Below, in pieces: positions 1-5,026 of a stretch of 5,026 nucleotides of DNA; position 1 is the stretch's first letter, and each line of letters opens with the position of its first letter. Position numbers and translations under genes: made by a program. The DNA is from JASJBU01 sp965372385 (GTDB taxonomy: Bacteria; Pseudomonadota; Gammaproteobacteria; Chromatiales; Chromatiaceae), in assembly GCA_965372385.1 (NCBI GenBank), contig CBDVCD010000264.1, forward strand, positions 1 through 5,026. Reading direction: 5' to 3'. The notes beneath the pieces were generated by a model. It was not told the origin of the DNA and ran no database searches. It worked only from the letters and a program-made list of their open reading frames with translations.

Positions 1-8
1 TCGTGAAA

Positions 9-21
9 AATCAAGAGGTTA
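9..21 (+). promoter_or_regulatory. Candidate IHF binding site upstream of pheT-ihfA
   Basis: The 13 bases AATCAAGAGGTTA fit the IHF consensus WATCAANNNNTTR at every fixed position, and an A-tract (6-10) runs into the left side. By simple base odds such a match is rare in a 128-bp leader, though not across a whole genome. Because the operon encodes the IHF alpha subunit, a feedback role is plausible; autoregulation of ihfA by IHF is known in E. coli. Binding is inferred from the motif alone. Confidence 0.45.
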
Positions 22-58
22 GATTGTTTCAACACTTAACGCAGACATAGCCTTTATA

Positions 59-98
59 TTTGCGTTTTTTTGCGGTGATTTGCGTCTGTTTGCGGCTA
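59..98 (+). repeat. Four TTTGCG units with exact 10-bp period
   Basis: TTTGCG begins at 59, 69, 79 and 89, so four copies sit exactly 10 bp apart, each followed by a four-base variable spacer (TTTT, GTGA, TCTG, GCTA). On the opposite strand the unit reads CGCAAA. The array lies in the pheT leader, ending 30 bp before the start codon. The period is close to one helical turn, so every unit would face the same side of the DNA. That could suit cooperative protein binding, but it could equally be a slippage-derived relic. Its function is unknown. Confidence 0.8.
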
Positions 99-128
99 TA
101 AAATCACCATTAGAAAACAGGTAATACG

Positions 129-2507
129 ATGAAATTTAGTGAAGCCTGGTTGCGGGAGTGGGTTAATCCGGATGTCTCCACCGAGGAGCTCGCGGACCAG
201 TTGAGTATGGCGGGTCTGGAGGTGGATTCGGTGGAACCGGTGGCGCCGGCCTTTTCCGGTGTGGTGGTAGGCGAGGTACTTTCCATCGAATCCCACCCGG
301 ATGCCAAGAAACTGCGTATCTGTTCGGTCAATACGGGAACAGCGGCGCCTCTGCGGATCATCTGCGGCGCGGCCAATGTGGCGGAGGGGATGCGGGTACC
401 GACCGCCATCGTGGGGGCCAGGCTGCCAGGCGACTTCAAGATCAAGAAGGCCAAACTGCGGGGCGTGGAATCCTTCGGCATGATCTGCTCCGCCAGCGAG
501 CTGGGCCTGGCGGACTCCTCCGACGGTATCATGCCCTTGCCCGTGGATGCGCAGATCGGCAGGGACTTCCGTGACTATTTAGCGCTGGACGATCACGCCA
601 TCGATGTGGATCTGACCCCCGATCGAGGGGACTGTCTGGGTATGGTCGGCATGGCGCGGGATGTGGGCGTGATCAACCGTTGCGCGGTCACACCCCCCGA
701 TTTTGCTCAGGTCACACCCAGCATAGATGAGCGCTTCGAAGTCCAGCTGGAGGCGGACGAGGCCTGCCCCCGCTATCTCTGCCGGGTGATCCGCGGGGTC
801 GATGTCGACATGGAGACGCCCATGTGGATGCGCGAGCGGTTGCGCCGCAGCGATATCCGCAGCCTGGGACCGGTGGTGGATGTCACCAACTATGTGCTGC
901 TGGAACTCGGTCAGCCCCTGCATGGCTTCGATCTGAACAAACTCAAGGCACCGATCCGGGTACGCCTGGCGCAAGCGGGTGAAAAGCTGACCCTGCTGGG
1001 TGAGCAGGAGATCGAGTTGCAGGCGGATACCCTGGTGATCGCCGATGCCGAGCGTCCCCTGGCGCTGGCCGGCATCATGGGGGGGCAGGATTCCGCGGTA
1101 TCGGAGACCACCACCGACATCCTGCTGGAGAGTGCCTTCTTCTCGCCCACCGCCATCATCGGCAAGGCGCGGGTCTATGGTCTGCACACCGACTCCTCTC
1201 ACCGCTTCGAACGGGGGGTCGATCCGCAACTGCAGGCCAAGGCGCTGGAGCGTGCCACTGCGCTGTTGATCGACATCGTGGGCGGGCAGCCCGGACCTGT
1301 CGTCGAGGTCAGCAACCCGGAGAAGATCGAGCAGCGCCCGGAGATCCTGCTGCGCTCCGAACGGGTGCAAAAGCTGCTTGGAGTTGAGGTATCAGATGCA
1401 GAGATTGTCGACATCCTCATCCGTCTTGAGATGAGTGTGGTTGAAACGGCTGGTGGCTGGCGGGTGGTGGCGCCAAGCTGCCGCTTTGATGTCAGCATCG
1501 AGGAGGATCTGATCGAAGAGATCGGCCGGATCTATGGTTATGCCCGCATCCCCGCCCATCGTGGCATGTCCGGCATGGATATGCGGGGTAAGAGGGAAAC
1601 AGCCTATGATCTGCATCGGGCCAAGCAGGTGCTGGTCGACCGGGACTACCAGGAGGTCATCACCTACAGCTTTGTCAGTCCCGAGTTGCAACAGATGATC
1701 GATCCAGGTATCCAGAGTGTGAAGCTGGCCAACCCGATCTCCGCCGAGATGTCGGTGATGCGCACCAGTCTTTGGCCCGGTCTGCTGCAGACCGCCCTCT
1801 ACAATCAATCCCGTCAGCAGGATCGAATCCGGATCTTCGAATCCGGTTTGCGTTTCCGTGACCTGGCGGGGGAGATCAGCCAGGAGCCCATGCTGGCGGG
1901 CCTGATCGCGGGTAACCGGATGGCCGAACAGTGGGGTGGCCGGCAACAGGTGGTGGATTTCTTCGACCTGAAGGTGGATCTGGAGTCCGTGCTTGGCCTG
2001 ACGGGGGCGGAAGATCAGATAGACTTCAGGCCCGGCGAGCATGCCGCGCTGCATCCAGGGCAAACGGCCGAGATCGACTATCGGGATCAACCGATCGGCT
2101 GGATCGGCATGCTGCATCCCGAGCTGGAGAAAAAACTGGATCTGGCGGGTTCCACCTATTTGTTCGAGATCAAATTATCCGCGGTCGATGAAGGTATACT
2201 GCCTGCATTTGAGCCACTCTCGAAATATCCGTCGATCCGCCGGGATATCGCCCTGGTGGTGGATCGGGCGGTGAGCTTCGAGGCGATACGGGCCTGTATC
2301 CGTAAAGTGGCGTCAAAAAATATACAAGACATTCGACTTTTCGATGTCTATACTGGGGGAAACGTAGATTCGGGTCGAAAAAGTCTCGCATTGGGATTGA
2401 TTTTACAGGAAAAAACCCACACTCTTACAGATCAGGAAGTGGATGAGGTGGTCACCGCGGTACTGCAGCGGTTGGCCGAAGAACTGGATGCGAAACTGAG
2501 AGATTAG
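129..2507 (+). CDS. pheT: Phenylalanine--tRNA ligase beta subunit
   Basis: This is the beta chain of the cytoplasmic alpha2beta2 phenylalanyl-tRNA synthetase, which charges tRNA-Phe with phenylalanine using ATP. At 792 residues it is close to the 795 of E. coli. Domains in order are an N-terminal OB-fold tRNA-binding domain (about 39-150), the B3/B4 editing domain (about 210-385), a B5 domain (about 403-473), a catalytic-like core, and a C-terminal ferredoxin-fold anticodon-binding domain (about 698-791). Editing residues fall at E. coli numbering: His265 in GQPLHGFD, Gly318 in IMGGQD and Glu334 in LLESAFF. Position 356 is Ser (TDSSHRFERG), where E. coli has Ala; I believe Ser is common in other gammaproteobacteria. 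The ATG is preceded by CAGGT about 6 nt upstream, and the N-terminus MKFSEAWLREWVNP is the family norm. pheS is not visible in the 128 bp upstream. ihfA follows after 3 nt. Confidence 0.99.
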   Translation: MKFSEAWLREWVNPDVSTEELADQLSMAGLEVDSVEPVAPAFSGVVVGEVLSIESHPDAKKLRICSVNTGTAAPLRIICGAANVAEGMRVPTAIVGARLPGDFKIKKAKLRGVESFGMICSASELGLADSSDGIMPLPVDAQIGRDFRDYLALDDHAIDVDLTPDRGDCLGMVGMARDVGVINRCAVTPPDFAQVTPSIDERFEVQLEADEACPRYLCRVIRGVDVDMETPMWMRERLRRSDIRSLGPVVDVTNYVLLELGQPLHGFDLNKLKAPIRVRLAQAGEKLTLLGEQEIELQADTLVIADAERPLALAGIMGGQDSAVSETTTDILLESAFFSPTAIIGKARVYGLHTDSSHRFERGVDPQLQAKALERATALLIDIVGGQPGPVVEVSNPEKIEQRPEILLRSERVQKLLGVEVSDAEIVDILIRLEMSVVETAGGWRVVAPSCRFDVSIEEDLIEEIGRIYGYARIPAHRGMSGMDMRGKRETAYDLHRAKQVLVDRDYQEVITYSFVSPELQQMIDPGIQSVKLANPISAEMSVMRTSLWPGLLQTALYNQSRQQDRIRIFESGLRFRDLAGEISQEPMLAGLIAGNRMAEQWGGRQQVVDFFDLKVDLESVLGLTGAEDQIDFRPGEHAALHPGQTAEIDYRDQPIGWIGMLHPELEKKLDLAGSTYLFEIKLSAVDEGILPAFEPLSKYPSIRRDIALVVDRAVSFEAIRACIRKVASKNIQDIRLFDVYTGGNVDSGRKSLALGLILQEKTHTLTDQEVDEVVTAVLQRLAEELDAKLRD
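2326..2354 (+). promoter_or_regulatory. Possible internal promoter for ihfA within pheT
   Basis: AAGACA (2326-2331, 4 of 6 to the -35 consensus) and TATACT (2349-2354, 5 of 6 to the -10) are separated by 17 bp. They lie in a locally AT-rich part of the pheT 3' end, about 155 bp before the ihfA start. In E. coli ihfA has its own promoter inside pheT, so the location makes sense. The match is moderate and there is no other evidence. Confidence 0.3.
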
Positions 2508-2510
2508 GAT

Positions 2511-2813
2511 ATGGCACTGACCAAAGCTGATATGGCCGCAAGGCTGTTTGAAGAACTTGGCCTCAACAAGCGCGAGGCCAAGGAGATGGTGGAGATGTTC
2601 TTTGAAGAGGTCCGCCTGTCACTGGAAGAAGGTGGACAGGTCAAGCTCTCCGGGTTTGGCAATTTCGATCTGCGTGAGAAAAAACAGCGGCCAGGACGTA
2701 ACCCCAAGACCGGTGAAGAGATACCCATCTCCGCCCGTCGGGTGGTCACCTTCAGGCCAGGACAAAAACTTAAAGCACGGGTAGAAGCCTATGCTGGATC
2801 CGACCAGCAGTAA
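2511..2813 (+). CDS. ihfA: Integration host factor subunit alpha
   Basis: This is the alpha subunit of the IHF heterodimer, a DNA-bending nucleoid protein used in site-specific recombination, sigma54-dependent transcription and replication initiation. It has 100 residues (E. coli 99). It opens with MALTKADMAARLFEELGLNKREAK and carries the DNABII signature GFGNF followed by the beta-arm RPGRNPKTGEEIPI. The intercalating proline is Pro65, as in E. coli, and RRVVTFRPGQKLK near the C-terminus is also conserved. The alpha assignment rests on the close match to the E. coli IHF-alpha sequence rather than to IHF-beta or HU. The gene starts 3 nt after the pheT stop, and a weak GAGAG Shine-Dalgarno lies about 8 nt upstream inside pheT, so translational coupling is likely. 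Its last 23 bp overlap the next gene. Confidence 0.98.
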   Translation: MALTKADMAARLFEELGLNKREAKEMVEMFFEEVRLSLEEGGQVKLSGFGNFDLREKKQRPGRNPKTGEEIPISARRVVTFRPGQKLKARVEAYAGSDQQ

Positions 2814-3150
2814 TTCCGACCTGCCCGCCATACCGGGCAAACGTTACTTCACCATTGGTGAGGTCAGTGACCTCTGTCAGGTGAAGCCCCATGTCCTGCG
2901 TTATTGGGAACAGGAGTTTCCTCAGCTGAAGCCAGTCAAGCGGCGTGGCAACCGGCGCTACTATCAGCGTCACGATGTGCTGATGATTCGCCAGATCCGC
3001 GGCCTGCTCTATGAACAGGGCTTCACCATCGGCGGCGCCAGGCAGCAGCTCTCCGGGGATACGGCGAAGGAAGATCAGCAGCAGAGTCAGCAGATCGTCA
3101 AGCAGCTGAGGAGCGAGCTGGAAGATGTGTTACAGATCCTGAGGCGTTAG
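2791..3150 (+). CDS. MerR-family transcriptional regulator (ihfA-linked type)
   Basis: A 119-residue DNA-binding regulator. After a short disordered N-terminus (1-15), a MerR winged helix-turn-helix spans about 19-87: the helices TIGEVSDLCQVKPHVLRYWEQ-type region (21-41), then a basic wing KRRGNRRYYQRHDV (50-63). The C-terminal 30 residues are rich in Gln, Glu and Leu and probably form the dimerising coiled coil. There is no separate effector domain and only one cysteine (Cys29), so it is not a classical metal sensor of the MerR/CueR kind. Proteins of this size and sequence follow ihfA in Pseudomonas and relatives. The ATG overlaps the ihfA end in another frame, which suggests coupled translation; the start agrees with the length of those relatives. 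Its target genes and signal are unknown. No terminator is visible after the stop. Confidence 0.93.
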   Translation: MLDPTSSNSDLPAIPGKRYFTIGEVSDLCQVKPHVLRYWEQEFPQLKPVKRRGNRRYYQRHDVLMIRQIRGLLYEQGFTIGGARQQLSGDTAKEDQQQSQQIVKQLRSELEDVLQILRR

Positions 3151-3161
3151 GCAAAATCACA

Positions 3162-3190
3162 TTGACATCAGTCCCTTAACTGCCTAGTAT
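3162..3190 (+). promoter_or_regulatory. sigma70-type promoter of tRNA-Pro
   Basis: A perfect -35 hexamer TTGACA (3162-3167) is followed by a 17-bp spacer and the -10 hexamer TAGTAT (3185-3190). The predicted start is near 3197, leaving only about 5 nt before the mature tRNA. The discriminator GCCCGCT is GC-rich, as in stable-RNA promoters under stringent (ppGpp) control; that control is inferred. The promoter lets the tRNA be made independently of the pheT operon. Confidence 0.87.
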
Positions 3191-3201
3191 GCCCGCTCCC
3201 T

Positions 3202-3278
3202 CCGGGCGTAGCGCAGCTTGGTAGCGCACCACAATGGGGTTGTGGGGGTCGGATGTTCGAATCATCTCGCCCGGACCA
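3202..3278 (+). tRNA. tRNA-Pro (anticodon GGG), CCA encoded
   Basis: A full cloverleaf of 77 nt can be drawn. The acceptor stem CCGGGCG/CGCCCGG (3202-3208 with 3268-3274) has 7 pairs, followed by discriminator A3275 and an encoded CCA (3276-3278). The D stem is GCGC/GCGC (3211-3214, 3224-3227). The anticodon stem CCACA/TGTGG (3229-3233, 3241-3245) encloses the loop ATGGGGT with anticodon GGG at 3236-3238. The T stem GGATG/CATCT encloses TTCGAAT. It reads CCC and CCU proline codons. The C1-G72 pair with A73 is typical of bacterial tRNA-Pro, and the sequence resembles E. coli proL. The same tRNA follows the MerR gene in Pseudomonas. Confidence 0.99.
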
Positions 3279-3296
3279 AAAATCACGTGACATTCC

Positions 3297-3327
3297 AAGA
3301 GCTGACCAATAACGGGTTGGCTCTTTT
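3297..3327 (+). terminator. Intrinsic terminator of tRNA-Pro
   Basis: AAGAGCTGACC (3297-3307) pairs with GGTTGGCTCTT (3315-3325) in an 11-bp stem containing two G-U pairs, with a 7-nt loop, followed by T-rich sequence (TT, then CGTTTCT). It sits 18 nt after the tRNA CCA end, which is right for ending this transcript. It also separates the tRNA unit from the dehydrogenase gene downstream. Confidence 0.87.
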
Positions 3328-3419
3328 CGTTTCTAGCTCTCTGTATCCGCACCGCCAGTTCCGGCGCCTTTGGCCTTTACGAAATCGCCACCTGCAATCA
3401 CAATGCTGGTCTGGCTGAA

Positions 3420-3448
3420 TCTCTGGAACACTTACGCTGTGTCAGAGA
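3420..3448 (+). promoter_or_regulatory. Hairpin upstream of the dehydrogenase gene
   Basis: TCTCTG and ACAC (3420-3425, 3428-3431) pair with GTGT and CAGAGA (3439-3448), giving 10 bp with a 2-nt bulge and a 7-nt loop. The hairpin ends about 30 nt before the start codon at 3480. There is no following T-tract, so it is not a terminator. It could be an operator for a dimeric repressor or a leader RNA structure. No strong promoter was found between the tRNA terminator and this gene; the best pair, TTTACG (3376) and CACAAT (3399) with 17 bp between, is weak. Confidence 0.4.
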
Positions 3449-3479
3449 ATCCCTGCCGTCTCAAGAAAAAGGAAAAGAT

Positions 3480-4631
3480 ATGAGTAAATTACCATGGGGA
3501 GTCATTGGGACTTCTAAAAAAGAGGATGAACAACGGGTTCCGATCCATCCAGAGCATTTGCCACGCCTGCCTGAAGAATTTCGCCGCCAGTTGATATTTG
3601 AGGAGGGCTATGGAGAGCCACTCGGCATCCCGGACTCGGAAATTGCAGCTCAGACAGGGGGCATTGCCACACGCCATGAACTGTTGGCCGATATTGGCAG
3701 GGTTATCATTGCCAAGCCAGTGTTAGTTGATCTACAAGAACTGCGCAATGGAGGAATCCTTTGGGGCTATGTGCATTGCGCCCAGCAACACTCTATCACC
3801 CAAGCCGCAATCGATCGCAAACTGACACTCATTGCCTTCGAGGATATGTTTTTTTGGGGACCCAACGGACAGATTGGCCGCCACACCTTCTATAAGAACA
3901 ACGAAATGGCTGGCTACTGCTCGGTATTACACGCCCTGCAACTAAAAGGTATTGACGGGCACTACGGAAACCAACGCAAAACCATCATTTTCAGTTTTGG
4001 TGCAGTCAGCCGTGGTGCCATATACGCCCTGCAAGCGCATGGATTTAGAGATATCACAATCTGCATCCAGCGCCCCGACCACGAGATACGTGAAGAAATA
4101 CACGGTTGTCATTATGTTAGGCTGCGGGAAGGAAATGAGGGCGAAGCGCGCATGATGGTTGTGGAGCACGATGGTGTTGAGCAACCTTTGTGTGATCTGA
4201 TCAGTGAATCGGATATTCTCATCAACGGGATCTTTCAGGATACTGATCATCCCATGCACTTCGTGACCGAAGAGGAGAAAGCATGCCTCAAACCAGGCTC
4301 CCTGATCATCGATGTCAGTTGCGACGAGGGTATGGGGTTCTATTTTGCCAAACCAACTACATTCAAAAATCCAATGTTTAAAGTGGGAATGGTAGATTAC
4401 TACGCCGTTGATCATACACCCAGCTACCTCTGGGAAAGTGCCTCGCGATCTATCTCAGCTGCTCTCATCCCCTATATGCCGACTGTATTGTCGGGAAGTG
4501 AGACTTGGCAGCAAAATGAGACCATTCGACGGGCTGTGAATATAGAAGCTGGCGTGATTCAGAAAACCACTATTTTGTCGTTTCAGCAGCGTCATCCGGA
4601 CTATCCTCATGCACCCATCGATGCGGTATAA
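3480..4631 (+). CDS. Alanine dehydrogenase/N5-(carboxyethyl)ornithine synthase-like oxidoreductase
   Basis: A 383-residue cytoplasmic dehydrogenase of the AlaDH/PNT superfamily. Residues that align with the alanine dehydrogenase substrate site are visible in the N-terminal domain: Arg19 (EDEQRVPIHP), Lys79 (IIAKPV) and His99 (WGYVHC). The nucleotide-binding loop (about 168-180) reads FSFGAVSRGA: the usual first glycine of GxGxxxxG is Ser172, while Gly174 and Gly179 remain. Arg198 near the end of the second strand, and the stretch TDHPMHFVTEEEKACLKPGS followed by LIIDVSCDEG, resemble N5-(carboxyethyl)ornithine synthase. That enzyme joins ornithine and pyruvate with NADPH. This protein is longer than the Lactococcus enzyme (about 313 residues) and has a C-terminal extension of roughly 40. 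A good AAAGGA Shine-Dalgarno lies 6 nt before the ATG. Codon use is less GC-rich than pheT. The family is well supported; the substrate is not known, and a plain alanine dehydrogenase or another opine-type enzyme is possible. Confidence 0.8.
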   Translation: MSKLPWGVIGTSKKEDEQRVPIHPEHLPRLPEEFRRQLIFEEGYGEPLGIPDSEIAAQTGGIATRHELLADIGRVIIAKPVLVDLQELRNGGILWGYVHCAQQHSITQAAIDRKLTLIAFEDMFFWGPNGQIGRHTFYKNNEMAGYCSVLHALQLKGIDGHYGNQRKTIIFSFGAVSRGAIYALQAHGFRDITICIQRPDHEIREEIHGCHYVRLREGNEGEARMMVVEHDGVEQPLCDLISESDILINGIFQDTDHPMHFVTEEEKACLKPGSLIIDVSCDEGMGFYFAKPTTFKNPMFKVGMVDYYAVDHTPSYLWESASRSISAALIPYMPTVLSGSETWQQNETIRRAVNIEAGVIQKTTILSFQQRHPDYPHAPIDAV

Positions 4632-4713
4632 AAATGCTGTATCAAAAGCGTCCGGTTTAGCTAGGGGGGTATAGGTCCGCGGAGCCCTCAGACCCTGGCA
4701 TGCAAGAAAAGAT

Positions 4714-4883
4714 GTATCTATTCAGCTCCCTATGTTATGCCCATGTCTTCTGAAAAAGTACCGTTGTAGGAGCTGCCCATGGCTGCGAACAAAGGCGGCA
4801 AGCCTTTTCGGCATCTTCACCACAAAGCGACTATCGTCGCTAATTGCGGCCACGGGCAGCTCCTACGGTGGCTGAATAGTTAC
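4714..4883. repeat. Nested inverted-repeat element (MITE-like)
   Basis: The outer arms GTATCTATTCAGC (4714-4726) and GCTGAATAGTTAC (4871-4883) are inverted copies matching at 12 of 13 positions. Inside them lies a second pair of inverted repeats at 4766-4789 and 4843-4866. The right side joins outer and inner arms within 4 bp, while the left side has about 39 bp between them, so the left half may carry an insertion. No open reading frame of note and no clear target-site duplication are seen. It is probably a non-autonomous repeat family. Confidence 0.6.
4766..4866. repeat. REPIN-like pair of inverted GTAGGAGC palindromic repeats
   Basis: Two 24-nt units face each other: GTAGGAGCTGCCCATGGCTG at the left start, and GTAGGAGCTGCCCGTGGCCG read on the minus strand from 4866. 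The first 13 bases are identical. Each begins with the GTAG tetranucleotide and folds into a hairpin of GC-x-GCC with a 3-nt loop and a mismatch at x, the hallmark of REP sequences. The centre holds two further small hairpins: AAAGGC/GCCTTT (4791-4807) and AGCGAC/GTCGCT (4826-4841). REP pairs of this form are mobilised by RAYT transposases encoded elsewhere in the genome; none is in this window. Confidence 0.75.
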
Positions 4884-4951
4884 TAAAACTGCAACCTTAT
4901 TAGTCTAGGACAGGCAGTTGAATCAGTCCCTCCCTGGACCTTTCAACAAGG

Positions 4952-4990
4952 CCTGCAACCTCTCCAAGCAGGAGTCGGAGAGGTTGCAGG
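4952..4990. repeat. Perfect 14-bp inverted repeat (possible terminator)
   Basis: CCTGCAACCTCTCC (4952-4965) and GGAGAGGTTGCAGG (4977-4990) are exact inverse complements with an 11-nt loop, so the RNA would form a strong hairpin on either strand. Outside it, CTGGA (4934-4938) and TCCAG (4993-4997) could extend the stem imperfectly. Neither side has a real T-tract; the minus strand continues CCTTGTTG. It could end a minus-strand gene whose stop would be at 5011-5009, about 18 nt before the hairpin, or act as a bidirectional barrier. Confidence 0.55.
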
Positions 4991-5026
4991 GTTCCAGCAG
5001 GTTGGCGTTTAATCGCCCTCGGTCTC

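Larger units (their letters stand above)
4632..5026. other. Intergenic region with palindromic elements, no supported gene
   Basis: These 395 bp hold no convincing coding sequence. They contain a nested inverted-repeat element (4714-4883) and a long perfect hairpin (4952-4990). No clear intrinsic terminator follows the dehydrogenase stop. The first 80 bp (4632-4713) show nothing I can name beyond a GC-rich patch near 4661-4698. At the right edge the minus strand reads ETEGD then TAA (5026-5009), which could be the end of a convergent gene, but five codons cannot establish it. Confidence 0.6.

Noticed and set aside
24..60. Promoter for pheT using TTGTTT (24-29) and TATATT (55-60)
   Set aside because: The spacer is 25 bp, too long for sigma70, and no better -35 lies at the right distance.
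59..98. CRISPR array or replication iterons
   Set aside because: The units are only 6 conserved bases in a 10-bp period, with no spacers of CRISPR length and no replication gene nearby.
579..1370. Long minus-strand open frame inside pheT (263 codons); also 1392-2117
   Set aside because: They lie antisense to a certain gene, have no family resemblance, and are explained by the codon pattern of GC-rich pheT.
2167..2181. IHF-like core GATCAAATTATCC in pheT, and TTGATT near 2395
   Set aside because: The first fails the leading W and most of TTR; the second lacks the YAA half. Neither is a credible site.
3151..3161. Terminator after the MerR-type gene
   Set aside because: There is no stem or T-tract between its stop and the tRNA promoter; read-through into the tRNA unit is possible.
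3218..3418. Plus-strand open frame of 66 codons
   Set aside because: It starts inside the tRNA and runs through the terminator, with no ribosome binding site and no recognisable protein.
3942..4415. Minus-strand open frame of 157 codons
   Set aside because: It is antisense to the dehydrogenase and its translation shows no known domain.
3279..5026. Duplicate of the tRNA-Pro 3' end as an attachment site
   Set aside because: No second copy of the T-arm and acceptor sequence is seen downstream in the window, and there is no integrase gene.

Overview
The window reads as chromosomal DNA of a gammaproteobacterium. The order pheT – ihfA – small MerR-type regulator – tRNA-Pro(GGG) is one I know from Pseudomonas and related groups. 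PheT and IHF-alpha match the E. coli proteins almost position for position. GTAGGAGC-type palindromic repeats like those near the right end are typical of this class. A sulfur-oxidising or Chromatiales-like lineage is possible, but that is only a guess.

Layout. Positions 1-128 are a noncoding leader. It holds an exact match to the IHF binding consensus and four TTTGCG units spaced exactly 10 bp apart. Positions 129-3150 carry three tightly packed plus-strand genes: pheT (phenylalanyl-tRNA synthetase beta chain), ihfA 3 nt later, and a 119-residue MerR-family regulator that overlaps the ihfA end by 23 bp. A possible internal promoter for ihfA lies in the last part of pheT. Positions 3162-3327 form a complete tRNA-Pro unit: a strong sigma70-type promoter with a GC-rich discriminator, the tRNA with encoded CCA, and an intrinsic terminator.

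After the terminator the base and codon use shift away from the GC-rich style of pheT. One gene at 3480-4631 encodes a 383-residue dehydrogenase of the alanine dehydrogenase / N5-(carboxyethyl)ornithine synthase family, with its own Shine-Dalgarno sequence and an upstream hairpin. It has no recognisable partner gene here. Positions 4632-5026 hold no supported gene but contain a nested inverted-repeat element (REPIN/MITE-like, 4714-4883) and a perfect 14-bp hairpin (4952-4990). The hairpin may follow a minus-strand gene that enters from beyond the right edge.

How the parts relate. The left block joins translation (PheRS, tRNA-Pro) with nucleoid architecture (IHF). The consensus IHF site upstream suggests that IHF could feed back on the operon encoding its own alpha subunit. 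The right block, beyond the tRNA gene, looks like accessory DNA. No integrase and no duplicated tRNA 3' end is visible inside the window. I see no clearly new multi-gene system. The best leads are the operon leader, the orphan dehydrogenase and the nested repeat element.
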